This document shows, piece after piece, positions 42,817-52,451 of a DNA stretch of 64,000 bases. The translations under genes were made by a program, and so were the position numbers. Position 1 is the stretch's first letter, and every line of letters starts with the position of its first letter. Source of the stretch: Actinomyces sp. oral taxon 897 (lineage in GTDB: Bacteria; Actinomycetota; Actinomycetes; Actinomycetales; Actinomycetaceae); the NCBI RefSeq assembly GCF_002999235.1, contig NZ_CP027236.1:1922001-1986000 (forward strand). Direction: 5' to 3'. The notes beneath the pieces were generated by a model that ran no database searches, was not told the DNA's origin, and saw only the letters and a program-made list of their open reading frames with translations.

Positions 42817-45800
42817 GTGACCACCGCCCTGTACCGCCGCTACCGCCCCGACACCTTCCAGGACGTGATCGGCCAGGAGCACGTGACCGCCCCGCTCATG
42901 GCGGCGCTGCGGGCCGACCGCGTTACCCACGCCTACCTCTTCTCCGGCCCGCGCGGCTGCGGCAAGACCACGAGCGCCCGCATCCTGGCGCGCTGCCTGA
43001 ACTGCGAGCACTTCCCCACCGACACCCCCTGCGGGCAGTGCCCGAGCTGCCGGGACCTGGCCACCGGCGGCCCCGGGAGCCTGGACGTGGTGGAGATCGA
43101 CGCCGCGTCCCACAACGGCGTGGACGACGCCCGTGACCTGCGCGAGCGTGCCGCCTTCGCCCCGGCGCGGGACCGCTACAAGATCTTTATCCTCGACGAG
43201 GCCCACATGGTCACCGCCCAGGGCTTCAACGCCCTGCTCAAGCTGGTCGAGGAGCCCCCGGCGCACGTGAAGTTCGTCTTCGCCACCACCGAGCCGGAGA
43301 AGGTGATCGGCACCATCCGCTCACGCACCCACCACTACCCCTTCCGCCTGGTGCCGCCCGACGTCCTGGAGGGGTACCTGGGCCACCTGTGCTCCGCCGA
43401 GGGCGTGAGCGTGGGGGCCGGGGTCTTCCCCCTGGTGGTGCGTGCCGGCGGCGGCAGCGTGCGTGACACCCTGTCGGTCATGGACCAGCTCATGGGCGGG
43501 GCGACGGAGGGCACCGTGGACTACGCGCGCGCCGTCGCCCTCCTGGGCTACACCGACGTCACCCTGCTGGACTCCTGCGTGGACGCCATTGCGGCGGCCG
43601 ACGGGGCCGGGGTCTTCCGGGTGGTGGACCGGGTGGTCACCTCCGGGCACGACCCGCGCCGGTTCGTGGAGGACCTGCTGACGCGGCTGCGGGACCTGCT
43701 GGTCATCGCCCTGGCCGGGGAGGAGGCCGGGCCCGCCCTGGGCTCCCTGCCGCCCGGGGAGCTGGAGCGCATGGAGGTTCAGTCCCGCACCATCGGCGCC
43801 GCCGGCCTGTCCCGGGCGGCGGACATGACCGCCCAGGCCCTGGGGCAGATGGTGGGCGCCACCTCACCGCGCCTCCAGCTGGAGCTGCTCATGGCCCGTC
43901 TGCTGGTCCCCGCCCAGCCCGCCCCGGGCGCTCAGGCAGCGGGCGCCCCGGCCGGCGGGGCTGCGGGGACACGCGGCGCGCCCGCCAGGACCGGGACGGG
44001 CGCGGGCAAGGACGCAGGCCCCGCCGGTACCTCCGGACGGGCGCGGGCGGCCCAGATCGCCCAGCGCTCCGCCAGCGCCACGGGACCGGCGGCCTCCTGG
44101 CGGCCCGAGGCCTCCCCTACCCGCATTGACTGGGACGCCGCACAGGGGGCGAGCGAGCAGCGGCGCGCGACCGGCCCGCAGGCGGCCCCCGGCGCCCAGG
44201 CCGCACAGGGGGCGCCCCCGGCAGCCCCGGCAGCCCCGCAGGGCTGGCAGTCCCCCCAGGAGGGGCGGCCCCTGGAGGCCACCTACCAGGACCGGCCGGG
44301 CCCGCGGGCCCGGCCCCCGGCCCCTGGCGGGCACCCGGCTGCCAGCGGGCTTCCAGCCTCCGGCGGGCTCCCGGCTGCCGGCGGGATTCCGACTGCTGGC
44401 GGGACCGCGACCTCTAGCGGGCTGCCAGCTGCTAGCGGGCCCGCGGACCCGGCCCTCCGGCGGGGCGAGCACCAGGGGCAGCGCACGGCGCCCGCGCAGG
44501 GGCCGACCGGCCCAGGTGCCGCTGACGCCGAGATGCTGCGCGCCCGCTGGGAGGAGGTGCTGGACTCCGCCAGACGGAGCCGCCGCGCCACCTGGGCCCT
44601 GGTCAAGCCCAACGCCCAGCCAGGCCCCCTCCACGAGGGTGTCCTCACCGTCCTGTTCACCGCCCCCGGGCTGGTCAACGCCTTTGAGAACGGCGGCCAC
44701 GGCCCGATCCTCGCGGCAGCGATCCACCAGGCCCTCGGCCTGAGGGTGGAGGTCCACGCCGTCCTGGCCGGAGGGGACGGGCCGGCAGGTCCCAGTGGGC
44801 CCGGCGGGAGGTCTCCGGGGGACGGCCCCGGCCGCTTCCGCGGTCCCGGAGGCAGTGGCCCCGGAGGCGGGGGTATCAGTCCCGGAGGCGGTGGCCCCCG
44901 CCCCGAGCCCGGGGCCGCCGGCGAGGAGGCCGACCCCTTCGCCCACTACGAGGAGCAGCCGCCGACCGCTGTCGCGAGTCCTGCGGGGCTGGCGAGCCAG
45001 CCTGTCCCCACGGGCCCTCCAGCCTCTCCCCCGGCCTCACCCGCGGCCCTCCAGACAGCCTCACCCGCGGCCCCTCCAGCACCTCACCCGGAGGCGGCCT
45101 CACCGACCTCCTCCTGGGAGGCCACTCCAGCACCTCCAGCGGCGGCCCAGGCGGTCTCACCGGCCCCCCAGGAGGACGGCTGGGGGCCGGTGGCCGTTCC
45201 TGGCCAAGGTCCCACCACCACCGGGCACGACGCCACAGACCATATACCATCGGTGCATACCGACGCTTCTGAGACACCATCCCTGTCTCAACCTATTAAA
45301 TCACCCGTATCTGCATCTCCAGCACCTCCTCCTGCCTCAGCGCACACCCCCTCCGCAGCACACGCCGTCACCCCGGCGGCCCCTTCCACCTCGGCGCACG
45401 CCGCCTCGGCCCCCACCGCGGGGTCGACCGCCTCGGCCCCCGGCCCCCGGCCCGGCTCCTGGTCACCCCACACCTCACCCCAGCGCGCCGCCGTCGCCTG
45501 GGATCCGGGGCCCGCCGTCGAGCAGGCACCCCCCGAGCCGACCACCCAGCAGGAGCCGCACCTGGCCACCGTCCACCGGCTGCACCCCCTGCCCTCCCTG
45601 CCCGCTCCCGACCCGGCCCCGAGCCCCGTAAGCCGTCTGGCCCCGGTCTCCTGGGACGGCCCGGACGCCTCCCCGGACCCGGACGCCCCCCAGCGGGCCG
45701 ACTCGGGCCGCACTGACGAGGACGCCCCCGCCAGCCTCCCCGACGGCGTGCCCGAGCCCGGCAGGACCGAGGGACCGGCGCCGGAGGCGGGCACATCCCC

Positions 45801-46026
45801 GCCGAGCGCGCACATGAGCGCCGCCGAGCGCGCCGCCCGGGCCGCGGCACGCCAGTCACGCCCCGGCCGGCGGGGGGCGCGCTCCGTCGTCGCCCTCGAG
45901 GACGACGTGCCCAGTGAGGACGACGAGGACGCCGAGGAGGCGGGCGCCGTCGGGCTGGACGTGGTCATCCGCCTCCTGGGGGCCACGGTCATTGAGAACG
46001 TCACCGTGACGCAGGAAGGACGCTAA
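42817..46026 (+). CDS. dnaX: DNA polymerase III subunits gamma and tau
   Basis: The clamp-loader ATPase starts at GTG 42817 and has 1069 residues. AAA+ motifs are Walker [15 protein letters not shown] (43-56), the zinc module around [19 protein letters not shown], Walker [11 protein letters not shown], and sensor [20 protein letters not shown]. From about residue 370 the protein is a very long Ala/Pro/Gly-rich region. A short conserved segment near 570-650 ([20 protein letters not shown] and [20 protein letters not shown]) is the tau-type C-terminal fold. The final 300 residues are low-complexity with an acidic end. No A6G-type slippery sequence for a separate gamma product was seen. The stop overlaps recR (TAATG). 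Confidence 0.93.
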   Translation: MTTALYRRYRPDTFQDVIGQEHVTAPLMAALRADRVTHAYLFSGPRGCGKTTSARILARCLNCEHFPTDTPCGQCPSCRDLATGGPGSLDVVEIDAASHNGVDDARDLRERAAFAPARDRYKIFILDEAHMVTAQGFNALLKLVEEPPAHVKFVFATTEPEKVIGTIRSRTHHYPFRLVPPDVLEGYLGHLCSAEGVSVGAGVFPLVVRAGGGSVRDTLSVMDQLMGGATEGTVDYARAVALLGYTDVTLLDSCVDAIAAADGAGVFRVVDRVVTSGHDPRRFVEDLLTRLRDLLVIALAGEEAGPALGSLPPGELERMEVQSRTIGAAGLSRAADMTAQALGQMVGATSPRLQLELLMARLLVPAQPAPGAQAAGAPAGGAAGTRGAPARTGTGAGKDAGPAGTSGRARAAQIAQRSASATGPAASWRPEASPTRIDWDAAQGASEQRRATGPQAAPGAQAAQGAPPAAPAAPQGWQSPQEGRPLEATYQDRPGPRARPPAPGGHPAASGLPASGGLPAAGGIPTAGGTATSSGLPAASGPADPALRRGEHQGQRTAPAQGPTGPGAADAEMLRARWEEVLDSARRSRRATWALVKPNAQPGPLHEGVLTVLFTAPGLVNAFENGGHGPILAAAIHQALGLRVEVHAVLAGGDGPAGPSGPGGRSPGDGPGRFRGPGGSGPGGGGISPGGGGPRPEPGAAGEEADPFAHYEEQPPTAVASPAGLASQPVPTGPPASPPASPAALQTASPAAPPAPHPEAASPTSSWEATPAPPAAAQAVSPAPQEDGWGPVAVPGQGPTTTGHDATDHIPSVHTDASETPSLSQPIKSPVSASPAPPPASAHTPSAAHAVTPAAPSTSAHAASAPTAGSTASAPGPRPGSWSPHTSPQRAAVAWDPGPAVEQAPPEPTTQQEPHLATVHRLHPLPSLPAPDPAPSPVSRLAPVSWDGPDASPDPDAPQRADSGRTDEDAPASLPDGVPEPGRTEGPAPEAGTSPPSAHMSAAERAARAAARQSRPGRRGARSVVALEDDVPSEDDEDAEEAGAVGLDVVIRLLGATVIENVTVTQEGR

Positions 46027-46631
46027 TGCCAGTCATCTACGAGGGGGCCGTGCAGGATCTCATTGACGAGTTCGGCGAGCTGCCCGGGATCGGCCCCAAG
46101 ACCGCCCAGCGCCTGGCCTTCCACGTCCTGTCCTCCGACTCCGCGGCCGTGGAGCGGCTGGTGGACGCCCTGCACGCGGTCAAGGCCCGGGTGCGATTCT
46201 GCGAGCAGTGCGGCAATATCGCCGAGGACACCCTGTGCGCCGTCTGCAAGGACCCGCGCCGGGACGCCTCGGTCATCTGCGTGGTGGAGGAGCCCAAGGA
46301 CGTTGTCGCCATTGAGCGCACCCAGGAGTACCGGGGGCTCTACCACGTGTTGGGAGGGGCTATTGACCCCATTAACGGCGTGGGGCCCGACGACCTGAGG
46401 GTGCGGGAGCTCCTGACACGCCTGGGCAGCGGGAACGTCGTCGAGGTGATCCTGGCCACGGACCCGAACGTGGTGGGTGAGGCGACGGCGGCCTACCTGA
46501 CCCGCATGCTGCGCACCCTGGAGGTGCCGGTGAGCCGGCTGGCCTCCGGTCTGCCCGTGGGCGCGGATCTGGAGTACGCCGACGAGGTGACCCTGGGACG
46601 CGCCTTCGAGGGACGCCGTCGCGTGGAGTGA
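46026..46631 (+). CDS. recR: Recombination mediator RecR
   Basis: This 201-residue protein works with RecO/RecF to load RecA at gaps. It has an N-terminal helix-hairpin-helix ([20 protein letters not shown]) and a zinc finger in [20 protein letters not shown] with four Cys. A Toprim domain follows, starting [17 protein letters not shown] and containing [20 protein letters not shown]. The C-terminal wheel motif is [20 protein letters not shown]. It overlaps the dnaX stop by one base, the standard dnaX-recR operon. Confidence 0.97.
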   Translation: MPVIYEGAVQDLIDEFGELPGIGPKTAQRLAFHVLSSDSAAVERLVDALHAVKARVRFCEQCGNIAEDTLCAVCKDPRRDASVICVVEEPKDVVAIERTQEYRGLYHVLGGAIDPINGVGPDDLRVRELLTRLGSGNVVEVILATDPNVVGEATAAYLTRMLRTLEVPVSRLASGLPVGADLEYADEVTLGRAFEGRRRVE

Positions 46632-46663
46632 GGACCCCCAGCGGCCGCCAGCTATCGTCCTGC

Positions 46664-46694
46664 TTGACCCTCACGCGGCGTGAGGCCCCATGGT
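46664..46694 (+). promoter_or_regulatory. MerR-type promoter/operator of the TipA-like gene
   Basis: TTGACC (46664-46669) is followed by a dyad CCTCACGC-GG-CGTGAGG-like repeat (46669-46685) and CATGGT at 46689-46694. The long 19-bp spacing and the dyad inside the spacer are hallmarks of MerR-activated promoters. A start 7-8 bases after this -10 would place ATG 46702 at the RNA 5' end. Confidence 0.45.
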
Positions 46695-46701
46695 CCCGCC
46701 T

Positions 46702-47616
46702 ATGAGAGACGCTGGGACCGTGAGCAGGACAGACCACCCACGCACCGACGCCCGTCCGGAGGCACCCGACGCCGTCGCCTGGGGGCAGGACGCCGCTGGC
46801 ACAGGGGAGGCTCCCGACCTCACCGTGGGGGCGGTCGCCGCCCTCGCGGGAGTGAGCGTGCGCACACTCCACTACTGGGACACCATCGGGCTGGTCCGCC
46901 CCTCCCAGCGCTCCTGGTCGGGCTACCGGCTCTACTCCCCGGCCGACGTCACCCGCCTCCACCAGGTGCTCGTCTACCGTGAGACCGGCCTGCCCCTGGC
47001 CTGCATCGGCGAGCTCCTGGACGACCCGGGGACGGACGCGCTGGCCCACCTCAGGCGCCAGCGCGACCTCCTGACCGAGCAGCTCTCACGCACCATGCGG
47101 ATGGTCCGCGCCGTCGACACCCTTATTGACAGGACGCTGAGCACCGTAGGCACCTCACCGCGGTCCGGGCCCCTGAGCCCTGCCGAGCAGGCCGAGATCC
47201 TGGGGACGGACTGGAGCCCGCAGTACGTCGCAGAGGCCCAGGAGCGCTGGGGGGACACCCCGGAGTGGGCTGAGGCCACCGCCCGGCAGGCCGCCATGAC
47301 CCGTGAGGACTGGGAGCAGGTCAAGGCCCGGACGCTGGCCCTGGAGGCCGACCTCGTCGCGGCCATGGCCCGTGGCGTGGAGCCGGGCAGCCAGGAGGCC
47401 AACGCCCTGGCCGAGCGCCACCGTGCCGACCTGGGCCAGTGGTTCACGGTGACCTACCCCAAGCAGGTCCTCATTGCCCGCGGCTACACCGCCGACCCGC
47501 GCTTCGCCGCGCACTACGACCGCCAGGCACCCGGCCTAGCCGCCTGGCTCCAGCAGGTGGTCAACGCCAATGCCATCGCCCACGGCGTGGACGTGGAGCA
47601 CGCCACCTGGTGCTGA
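46702..47616 (+). CDS. MerR-family regulator with TipAS-type effector domain
   Basis: The protein has about 304 residues. The winged HTH lies at about 40-110: LTVGAVAALAGVSVRTLHYW, DTIGLVRPSQRSWSGYRLYS and PADVTRLHQVLVYRETGLPL. A coiled-coil helix (LRRQRDLLTEQLSRTMRMVR) follows. The C-terminal half is the TipAS antibiotic-recognition fold (ILGTDWSPQYVAEAQERWGD, LGQWFTVTYPKQVLIARGYT, DPRFAAHYDRQAPGLAAWLQ). TipAL-like proteins bind thiopeptides or other drugs and activate their own promoters. A MerR-type operator precedes the gene. ATG 46690 and GTG 46720 are alternatives. The ABC exporter next to it points the other way. Confidence 0.88.
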   Translation: MRDAGTVSRTDHPRTDARPEAPDAVAWGQDAAGTGEAPDLTVGAVAALAGVSVRTLHYWDTIGLVRPSQRSWSGYRLYSPADVTRLHQVLVYRETGLPLACIGELLDDPGTDALAHLRRQRDLLTEQLSRTMRMVRAVDTLIDRTLSTVGTSPRSGPLSPAEQAEILGTDWSPQYVAEAQERWGDTPEWAEATARQAAMTREDWEQVKARTLALEADLVAAMARGVEPGSQEANALAERHRADLGQWFTVTYPKQVLIARGYTADPRFAAHYDRQAPGLAAWLQQVVNANAIAHGVDVEHATWC

Positions 47617-47743
47617 GCGGTCCCGCACTCCCTGCAGGTTCTCACACCCCGTCGTCGGCACCACTGTCCGGAGCCAGGCAGGGAAGGCGGCGGCGCAGGG
47701 TGGGGCCACGCAGCAGGGCCGCGACCAGCCCCGGCTGCGTCGC

Positions 47744-48811
47744 TCAGGCCAGGCGCACCCCCTGGGGCAGCTGTCCTACCGGGACGTCCAGGCGGCGGGA
47801 GGCGGTCCACACGCCCCCGGCCCCAATGCCCAGGAGCACCAGCAGGCTCACGGGCCAGAAGGCCAGGTGCTGCAGCTCGTCGCGACTACGTCGGTCGGAC
47901 TCATTCTTATTCTTACTTGATTCCTCGCAGTACCTGATGACAATCTCTCTCGGCTCAGGCGTACGCATTGCGTCCATAGCCCACCCCGAGGCCTCGAGGA
48001 AGGACTTCCCTCCGTACCTGTACTCGCTCTTCGGCAGGGGGGCACGCGCTGAGACGTCACTGAGGATAATGTAGGGGTTGGGCGCGAGCATCCACCAGAT
48101 CCACTCGCCGTGGACGACCTCCCGGCTGTCGACCTCAGGCTTTTCCCTGCACACCCTGCGGTTGTTGTCGGACTTGTCGTAGTCTATATGGTAGACAACG
48201 CGGGTCTGGGTCGTCGTCACCGAGTTGGAGGCTATGAGCGCGCACAGGGGCGTCCCGATAGTCAGCATGACGACCACGAGGTAGGACAGGACCGCCGACG
48301 CCGAGGTCCGCGCCGTCATGGCGGACAGGCCCAGCCCGACGCCGCACACCGAGCCCAGGGTGACGACGAGCACCAGGACGTGCCCCAGGAAGGCGAGCCA
48401 CGAGGCGCCACCCGCCAGGGTCAGTACGAGCAGGAAGGGCAGCGCCACCGCCAGGAAGGCCACGGCCGCCACCCAGGCGGCCAGGAGCTTGCCGACGGCG
48501 ATCTCCCGGCTGCGCAGCATGGTGGCCTGCAGCAGGGCCAGGGTGGCGTCCGCCCGGTCGCCGTTGACCGACATGGCCGACAGGGTGGGGGCCACAATGA
48601 GACCGATCCCCAGGACGAAGCACAGGATGAAGTTGTACAGGGCCTCCGAGGCGTAGTCGTAGCCATCACCGGGGTTGAGCAGCGACGTCAGCCCGAGGCA
48701 CACCAGGACCAGGACCAGCGCCCAGATCCCCAGCATGACCTTCCAGCGGGTGGCCCTCACCCGCTGACGCAGCTCCAGCACCATGACCGTGCGGATCCCT
48801 GACCAGCTCAT
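47744..48811 (-). CDS. ABC-2-type transporter permease
   Basis: This 355-residue membrane subunit has an N-terminal helix (VMLGIWALVLVLVCLGLTSL), then LYNFILCFVLGIGLIVAPTL and SVNGDRADATLALLQATMLR with the cytoplasmic coupling segment. Further helices are LLAAWVAAVAFLAVALPFLL, FLGHVLVLVVTLGSVCGVGL and AVLSYLVVVMLTIGTPLCAL, followed by a soluble loop of about 110 residues and a last helix (FWPVSLLVLLGIGAGGVW). It overlaps the upstream ATPase gene by four bases. Substrate unknown. The pair is of the drug/lipid exporter or membrane-remodelling kind. Confidence 0.88.
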   Translation of the reverse strand: MSWSGIRTVMVLELRQRVRATRWKVMLGIWALVLVLVCLGLTSLLNPGDGYDYASEALYNFILCFVLGIGLIVAPTLSAMSVNGDRADATLALLQATMLRSREIAVGKLLAAWVAAVAFLAVALPFLLVLTLAGGASWLAFLGHVLVLVVTLGSVCGVGLGLSAMTARTSASAVLSYLVVVMLTIGTPLCALIASNSVTTTQTRVVYHIDYDKSDNNRRVCREKPEVDSREVVHGEWIWWMLAPNPYIILSDVSARAPLPKSEYRYGGKSFLEASGWAMDAMRTPEPREIVIRYCEESSKNKNESDRRSRDELQHLAFWPVSLLVLLGIGAGGVWTASRRLDVPVGQLPQGVRLA

Positions 48812-49929
48812 CGGCGCTCCTCCTCCATTGACAGGTAGGTCTCCTCCAGCAGCCCGGTCACCGGAGCGAAGGAGACCACCTTGACTCCGGCCCGTACCGC
48901 CTCACCCAGGATCGCGCAGGCCGCGGCCTGGTCGGGGACCGTCAGCCGGAAGGACTCGGGGTCCTCCTCCTTCAGGGGCGTCCGGTCGCCCTGGCTCCAG
49001 GCCCTCATGGCGGCGTGGGAGTCCTCACCGGGCAGGATCCTCATGCGCCAGACAGTGCGCACCGAGGTCGGCCGCACCGGGACCACGGTCGGTACGGGCG
49101 GCACCCCGATCGCAGGGAGGCCGGGCTGGCCCAGGGACGCGCCCTCTGAGGCCGAGCCTGCCGACGGCTCCGCGGGAGCGGTGCCGGGTGGGGCCGACCC
49201 GGCAGCGTCCGGCGAGGAGGACGAGGCTCCCGACCCCTGGCCCAGGCCGTAGGGGGCTGTGCGGGAGGGGGCCTCGTCCTCCTCGCCGGTGCGCAGCGCC
49301 TGGCCCCTGGAGACGAAGACGGCGCCGTCGATCATCTCCTCCAGCTCGCCCAGGACGTGGCTGGAGATGAGCACGGTGACGCCCCCGTCGGCCAGCGAGC
49401 GCAGGAGCTGGCGCAGGTCGGCCCGTGAGCGCGGGTCCATCCCGGCGGCAGGCTCGTCGAGCAGGAGGACGCTGGGGTAGTGGATGAGCGCGCGGGCCAG
49501 GCCCAGGCGCTGCTTCTGGCCCCGGGACAGGACCCGAGCGGGGGCGGCCGCCATGTCCTCCAGGTGGACGACGGCCAGCATCTGGGCGGCGCGCCCGGCC
49601 GCCTCCCGGGTCTCGACCCCCTGGGCGACGGCGAAGGTCTGGAGGATCTCGGTGCAGGTCAGGGAGTCCCAGGTGCCGAAGCTGTCCGGCATCCACCCGA
49701 CGACGCGGTGGACCTCTCGGGGCTGGGTGACCGGGTCGAGGCCGTTGACGCGGATGGTCCCGGTATCGGGGCGCAGGAGGGCTGCGAGCATGAGCAGCAG
49801 CGTGGTCTTGCCAGCGCCGTTGGGACCCACCAGGCCCGTGACGGCGCCGCTGGGTACGGACACACTCAGGCCCCGCACCGCAGGGGCGCCGCGGAAGGTA
49901 CGGGTCACGTTGATGACCTCAACACTCAT
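48808..49929 (-). CDS. ABC transporter ATP-binding protein
   Basis: The protein has 373 residues. It carries Walker A GPNGAGKTTLLLML, GWMPDSFGTWDSLTCTEILQ (Q-loop region, Gln not in the usual place), signature LSRGQKQRLGLARAL, Walker B VLLLDEPAAGMDPRSR and ISSHVLGELEEM. After the ATPase core, about 60 Gly/Ser/Ala/Pro-rich residues (about 225-285) separate a C-terminal domain containing RTVWRMRILPGEDSHAAM and ACAILGEAVRAGVKVVSFAP, which resembles the regulatory tail of CcmA-type ATPases. It starts at ATG 49929 and overlaps the permease gene (ATGA). Confidence 0.9.
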   Translation of the reverse strand: MSVEVINVTRTFRGAPAVRGLSVSVPSGAVTGLVGPNGAGKTTLLLMLAALLRPDTGTIRVNGLDPVTQPREVHRVVGWMPDSFGTWDSLTCTEILQTFAVAQGVETREAAGRAAQMLAVVHLEDMAAAPARVLSRGQKQRLGLARALIHYPSVLLLDEPAAGMDPRSRADLRQLLRSLADGGVTVLISSHVLGELEEMIDGAVFVSRGQALRTGEEDEAPSRTAPYGLGQGSGASSSSPDAAGSAPPGTAPAEPSAGSASEGASLGQPGLPAIGVPPVPTVVPVRPTSVRTVWRMRILPGEDSHAAMRAWSQGDRTPLKEEDPESFRLTVPDQAAACAILGEAVRAGVKVVSFAPVTGLLEETYLSMEEERR

Positions 49930-50070
49930 AAAAAGATGCTACCGGAGAGAACAGGTTACGTACAGGACCTGTCCGCAGGTGTCGTAGGGGTCCTGCGTTG
50001 CGTCTGCCCTGGGCTCGTCGAGCGGGCAGGTGTCGTAGGGGCCGGGGACGAGGCTCGGCCGTGCCGGGGC

Positions 50071-50311
50071 CAGCCGCGCAGGCGTCGTAGGGCTGGCGGC
50101 GGGACCGTCCATGCCGGGACCGGCTTTCGACACGCTCCTGTGCCCGGCCTGCTTCCCCGCGGGCCGCATCCGTGCCGGGACCGTCCATGCCGGGGCCAGA
50201 CCGAGCCCGGCGCCGCCCTCCACGTCGGGCCACCGCGGTTCCCGTCCAGGGCCGGGGCCGGCCGCGCGGGCGTCGTGGGGCTGGCGGCGGGACCGTCCAT
50301 GCCGGGGCTGG
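50071..50311. repeat. About 50-bp direct repeats upstream of the DUF2218 gene
   Basis: 50071-50124 and 50260-50311 share GCGTCGTAGGGCTGGCGGCG (second copy with GTGG for GTAG) and GGGACCGTCCATGCCGGG. A third partial copy, GCCGGGACCGTCCATGCCGG, is at 50172-50191. CAGGTGTCGTAGGGG also occurs twice near 49976 and 50030. No ORF is supported between 49930 and 50381. Confidence 0.75.
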
Positions 50312-50344
50312 CCACGGGGCCGCGCACCTGGCACCACGGATCAC

Positions 50345-50363
50345 ATAAGGCTCACCTCAGTAA
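50345..50363. promoter_or_regulatory. Possible DtxR/IdeR-type iron box
   Basis: ATAAGGCTCACCTCA resembles the right half of the DtxR consensus (AGCCTAACCTAA, nine of twelve positions) while the left half is poor. It lies 20-35 bp upstream of a DUF2218 gene, a family often linked to siderophore use in actinobacteria. Confidence 0.25.
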
Positions 50364-50381
50364 GAGTGGGAGACTGGCCCC

Positions 50382-50780
50382 ATGATATCGCCCTCCCTGA
50401 CCGCCGTCTCCACCGCCCACGTCAAGACGGACAGGCCCGCCCGCTACGGCCGCCAGCTGACCAGCCACATGGGACGGAAGATCTCGGCCGCCTGGGACGA
50501 GGCGTCGTCCACCGGGAGCCTGGACATGAACCGGGGCGGGACCTCCACCGGGGTCTGCGACCTGTCCTGCCAGCCCGGGACACTGGTGCTGAGGCTGAGC
50601 TCGGACGAGGAGCACCTGGCCCACCTGGAGGAGGTCATCGGCATCCACCTGGCCCGGTTCGGGAGCAAGGACGCCCTGCGTGTCTCCTGGGTGCGAGCGG
50701 ACGGCTCCGCCGGCACCACGCAGGGCCCGCTGACCGCCGAGGACCTGGCCACCCGCGCCCGGCGCCGCGAGACCGCCTAA
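50382..50780 (+). CDS. DUF2218 domain protein
   Basis: The protein has 132 residues from ATG 50382. The segment PARYGRQLTSHMGRKISAAW, then LSCQPGTLVLRLSSDEEHLA and LEEVIGIHLARFGSKDALRV, matches DUF2218, a small alpha/beta protein common in actinobacteria and often near iron or siderophore genes. Residues 33-60 are not conserved. No Shine-Dalgarno sequence is present at usual spacing, so the mRNA may have a short leader. Function unknown. Confidence 0.85.
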   Translation: MISPSLTAVSTAHVKTDRPARYGRQLTSHMGRKISAAWDEASSTGSLDMNRGGTSTGVCDLSCQPGTLVLRLSSDEEHLAHLEEVIGIHLARFGSKDALRVSWVRADGSAGTTQGPLTAEDLATRARRRETA

Positions 50781-50820
50781 TCCTGCCCCGGAGTCCGCCC
50801 CGCCTTCCTCGCCGCCGCAG

Positions 50821-51037
50821 AATAAAGCCCCGGCGAGACCTAACCCCGCCCGGGGCCGCCCTCGACTGTCTCTAGGCAGGTTGGTAGGGATGCACGCCTA
50901 GCCCTGCCCCCGGGAGCTGCCCGTCCTGCCTACCCCGGGCGCCGCCCGCCACGGCTGCGTTGATCCCGGCTGACGGGCCCGCCCCTCCTGCCTGCCCTGG
51001 GCGTCGCCCGCTTGGGTACTGATCAGCCCTGACCCAG
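50821..51037. other. Terminator-like hairpin and GC-rich repeats
   Basis: GCCCCGG (50827-50833) and CCCGGGGC (50849-50856) form a hairpin after the DUF2218 gene. CCTGCCTACCCCGGGCGCCGCC near 50927 is echoed by CCTGCCTGCCCTGGGCGTCGCC near 50989. No gene. Confidence 0.45.
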
Positions 51038-51182
51038 GTGAACGCGCTCTCGTGTAAGTAAACGCGCTCTGGCTCCGGTGGACGCGCTCCCACGCATATG
51101 GACGCCACTTAAGGCGACGTTCACATACGCTAAATGGCGTTCACACGCACGAAACGGCGTTCATATACGCGAAGGCGCGTCC
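51038..51182. repeat. 20-bp-phased palindromic repeat array
   Basis: Four units beginning GTGAACGCGCTC, GTAAACGCGCTC, GTGGACGCGCTC and ATGGACGCCACT start at 51038, 51058, 51078 and 51098. They are followed by four inverted units (GACGTTCAC, GGCGTTCAC, GGCGTTCAT, GGCGCGTCC) again about 20 bp apart to 51182. The whole is a palindromic array between convergent genes. Confidence 0.85.
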
Positions 51183-51497
51183 AGCCCCAGGCCGGTAACG
51201 CCCAGGCTCAGGCCGCCCGGCCCGCCAGCAAGTGGGCGAACTCGGCAAGAGCCTGCTAGCCATGGTCCTGGCCGCACCGGCCCATCGGCACTGCTCCACG
51301 GCGTCCTGGACTGCCTGGGCCCGTTCACCGGCCTCGGTCAGGGCACTGTGGACAAGCCTGCCCGCGGAGGCCGTTGGCTGCCAGTCCGGCCCCGGACGAG
51401 GCGGTGGACCGCCTGCCCGCAGAGACCGTTGACCACCAGGCGCTCACGTATCCCGACCAGGGCGGGCTCTTCCAGGCCATCCAGGGCTGCGACAGCC
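51183..51497. other. 315-bp gap, nothing recognised
   Basis: There are short plus-strand ORFs (for example around 51232-51432) but without family content or a ribosome-binding site. No repeats of note. Confidence 0.4.
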
Positions 51498-52327
51498 TCA
51501 CGTGTGGCGCTGCGAGGCGTCAGGACGCGCCCAGGTCCAGGAGGAGTCGGTGTACTCCTCCTCGGTAGGCTCCAGGACGCCCAGGACCATGGCGAGCGCC
51601 TCCGGGCCGCCTAGACGCGCCTGCATATCGGGGCGGTTGCCAAGAGCACCCAGGAGCCGCTCCAGCTGCCGGCAGGAGACCGGGAGTACCACACAGAGAA
51701 CTGCACCGGCCCACGACCCTGGGACTCAATGCGCACACGCCCTGAGACCGCCGTCACCCGTGGTTCCCGGTCCCAGGGGAGGAAGTCGCCGGAGGAGTCG
51801 GTGCGCGTGACCTGCACCCCCATGGGGCTCAGGAGGATCCCCGGTCGTACCGGGCCACCACGGTAGATGATCCTCACCAGGTAGAAGGCCGCTTCCAGGC
51901 CGAGGGCCCCGATCAGCCCCCCGGCCAGGACCGGCACGTGGTCACCGGCCAGGAGCGCCGCAAGCACGGTCAGCGGCGCCAGGGCTGCTATGAGCCTCAA
52001 GGCCAGGCCCCAGGCAACGAGCTCACGGGAGCCCAGCATCCTCACGCCCTCAGGCGACGCCGTCCAGGCCGTACGCCCCCGGGCGCGGCAGCGGCGCAGG
52101 CGCACCATGCTCAGCAGGTAGGTCCCGCAGAGGCAGCCGAGCCAGACCACCACCGCGACCAGGAGCACGCCCGCACCAGCCCACCAGGCCAGGGCCGCAC
52201 CCATGGCGGTCGCCAGGGACAGCAGCGCGAAGACCCATATCGCCCGGTGCTGGCGGCGGTCCTCCCACGTGCACCCGGCCGACGGGACGTGCGGCGGGAC
52301 ATGGGGCAGGCCGTACAGGGCGGACAT
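51498..52327 (-). pseudogene. Frameshifted distal member of the immunity-like membrane protein family
   Basis: From ATG 52327 the frame encodes MSALYGLPHVPPHVPSAGCT, helices (AIWVFALLSLATAMGAALAW, VLLVAVVVWLGCLCGTYLLS, LIAALAPLTVLAALLAG and VLAGGLIGALGLEAAFYLV) and a PH-like segment LSPMGVQVTRTDSSGDFLPW. At about 51690 a one-base shift is needed to continue as VLPVSCRQLERLLGALGNRP and VLGVLEPTEEEYTDSSWTWA, the hallmark C-terminus of the five tandem genes at 53.9-58.5 kb. Without the shift it ends at 51611 with a nonsense tail. So it is a sixth paralogue, either inactivated or mis-sequenced, and more divergent than the others. Confidence 0.75.
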
Positions 52328-52451
52328 AGTGACGATAGTACGTTCCCGGTCAGCTGCCTGACGCACCCGAGTCCCTCCGAGCGCCAGGCTCGGCGCGCTC
52401 GGCTCGGTGGGCCCCTGGGTCCTGACCACCCAGGCCCTGGGCCCGGCTCGC

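Noticed and set aside
42817-46026. Programmed frameshift in dnaX
   Set aside because: I looked for an A-rich slippery heptamer with a downstream hairpin in the gamma/tau boundary region and found none.
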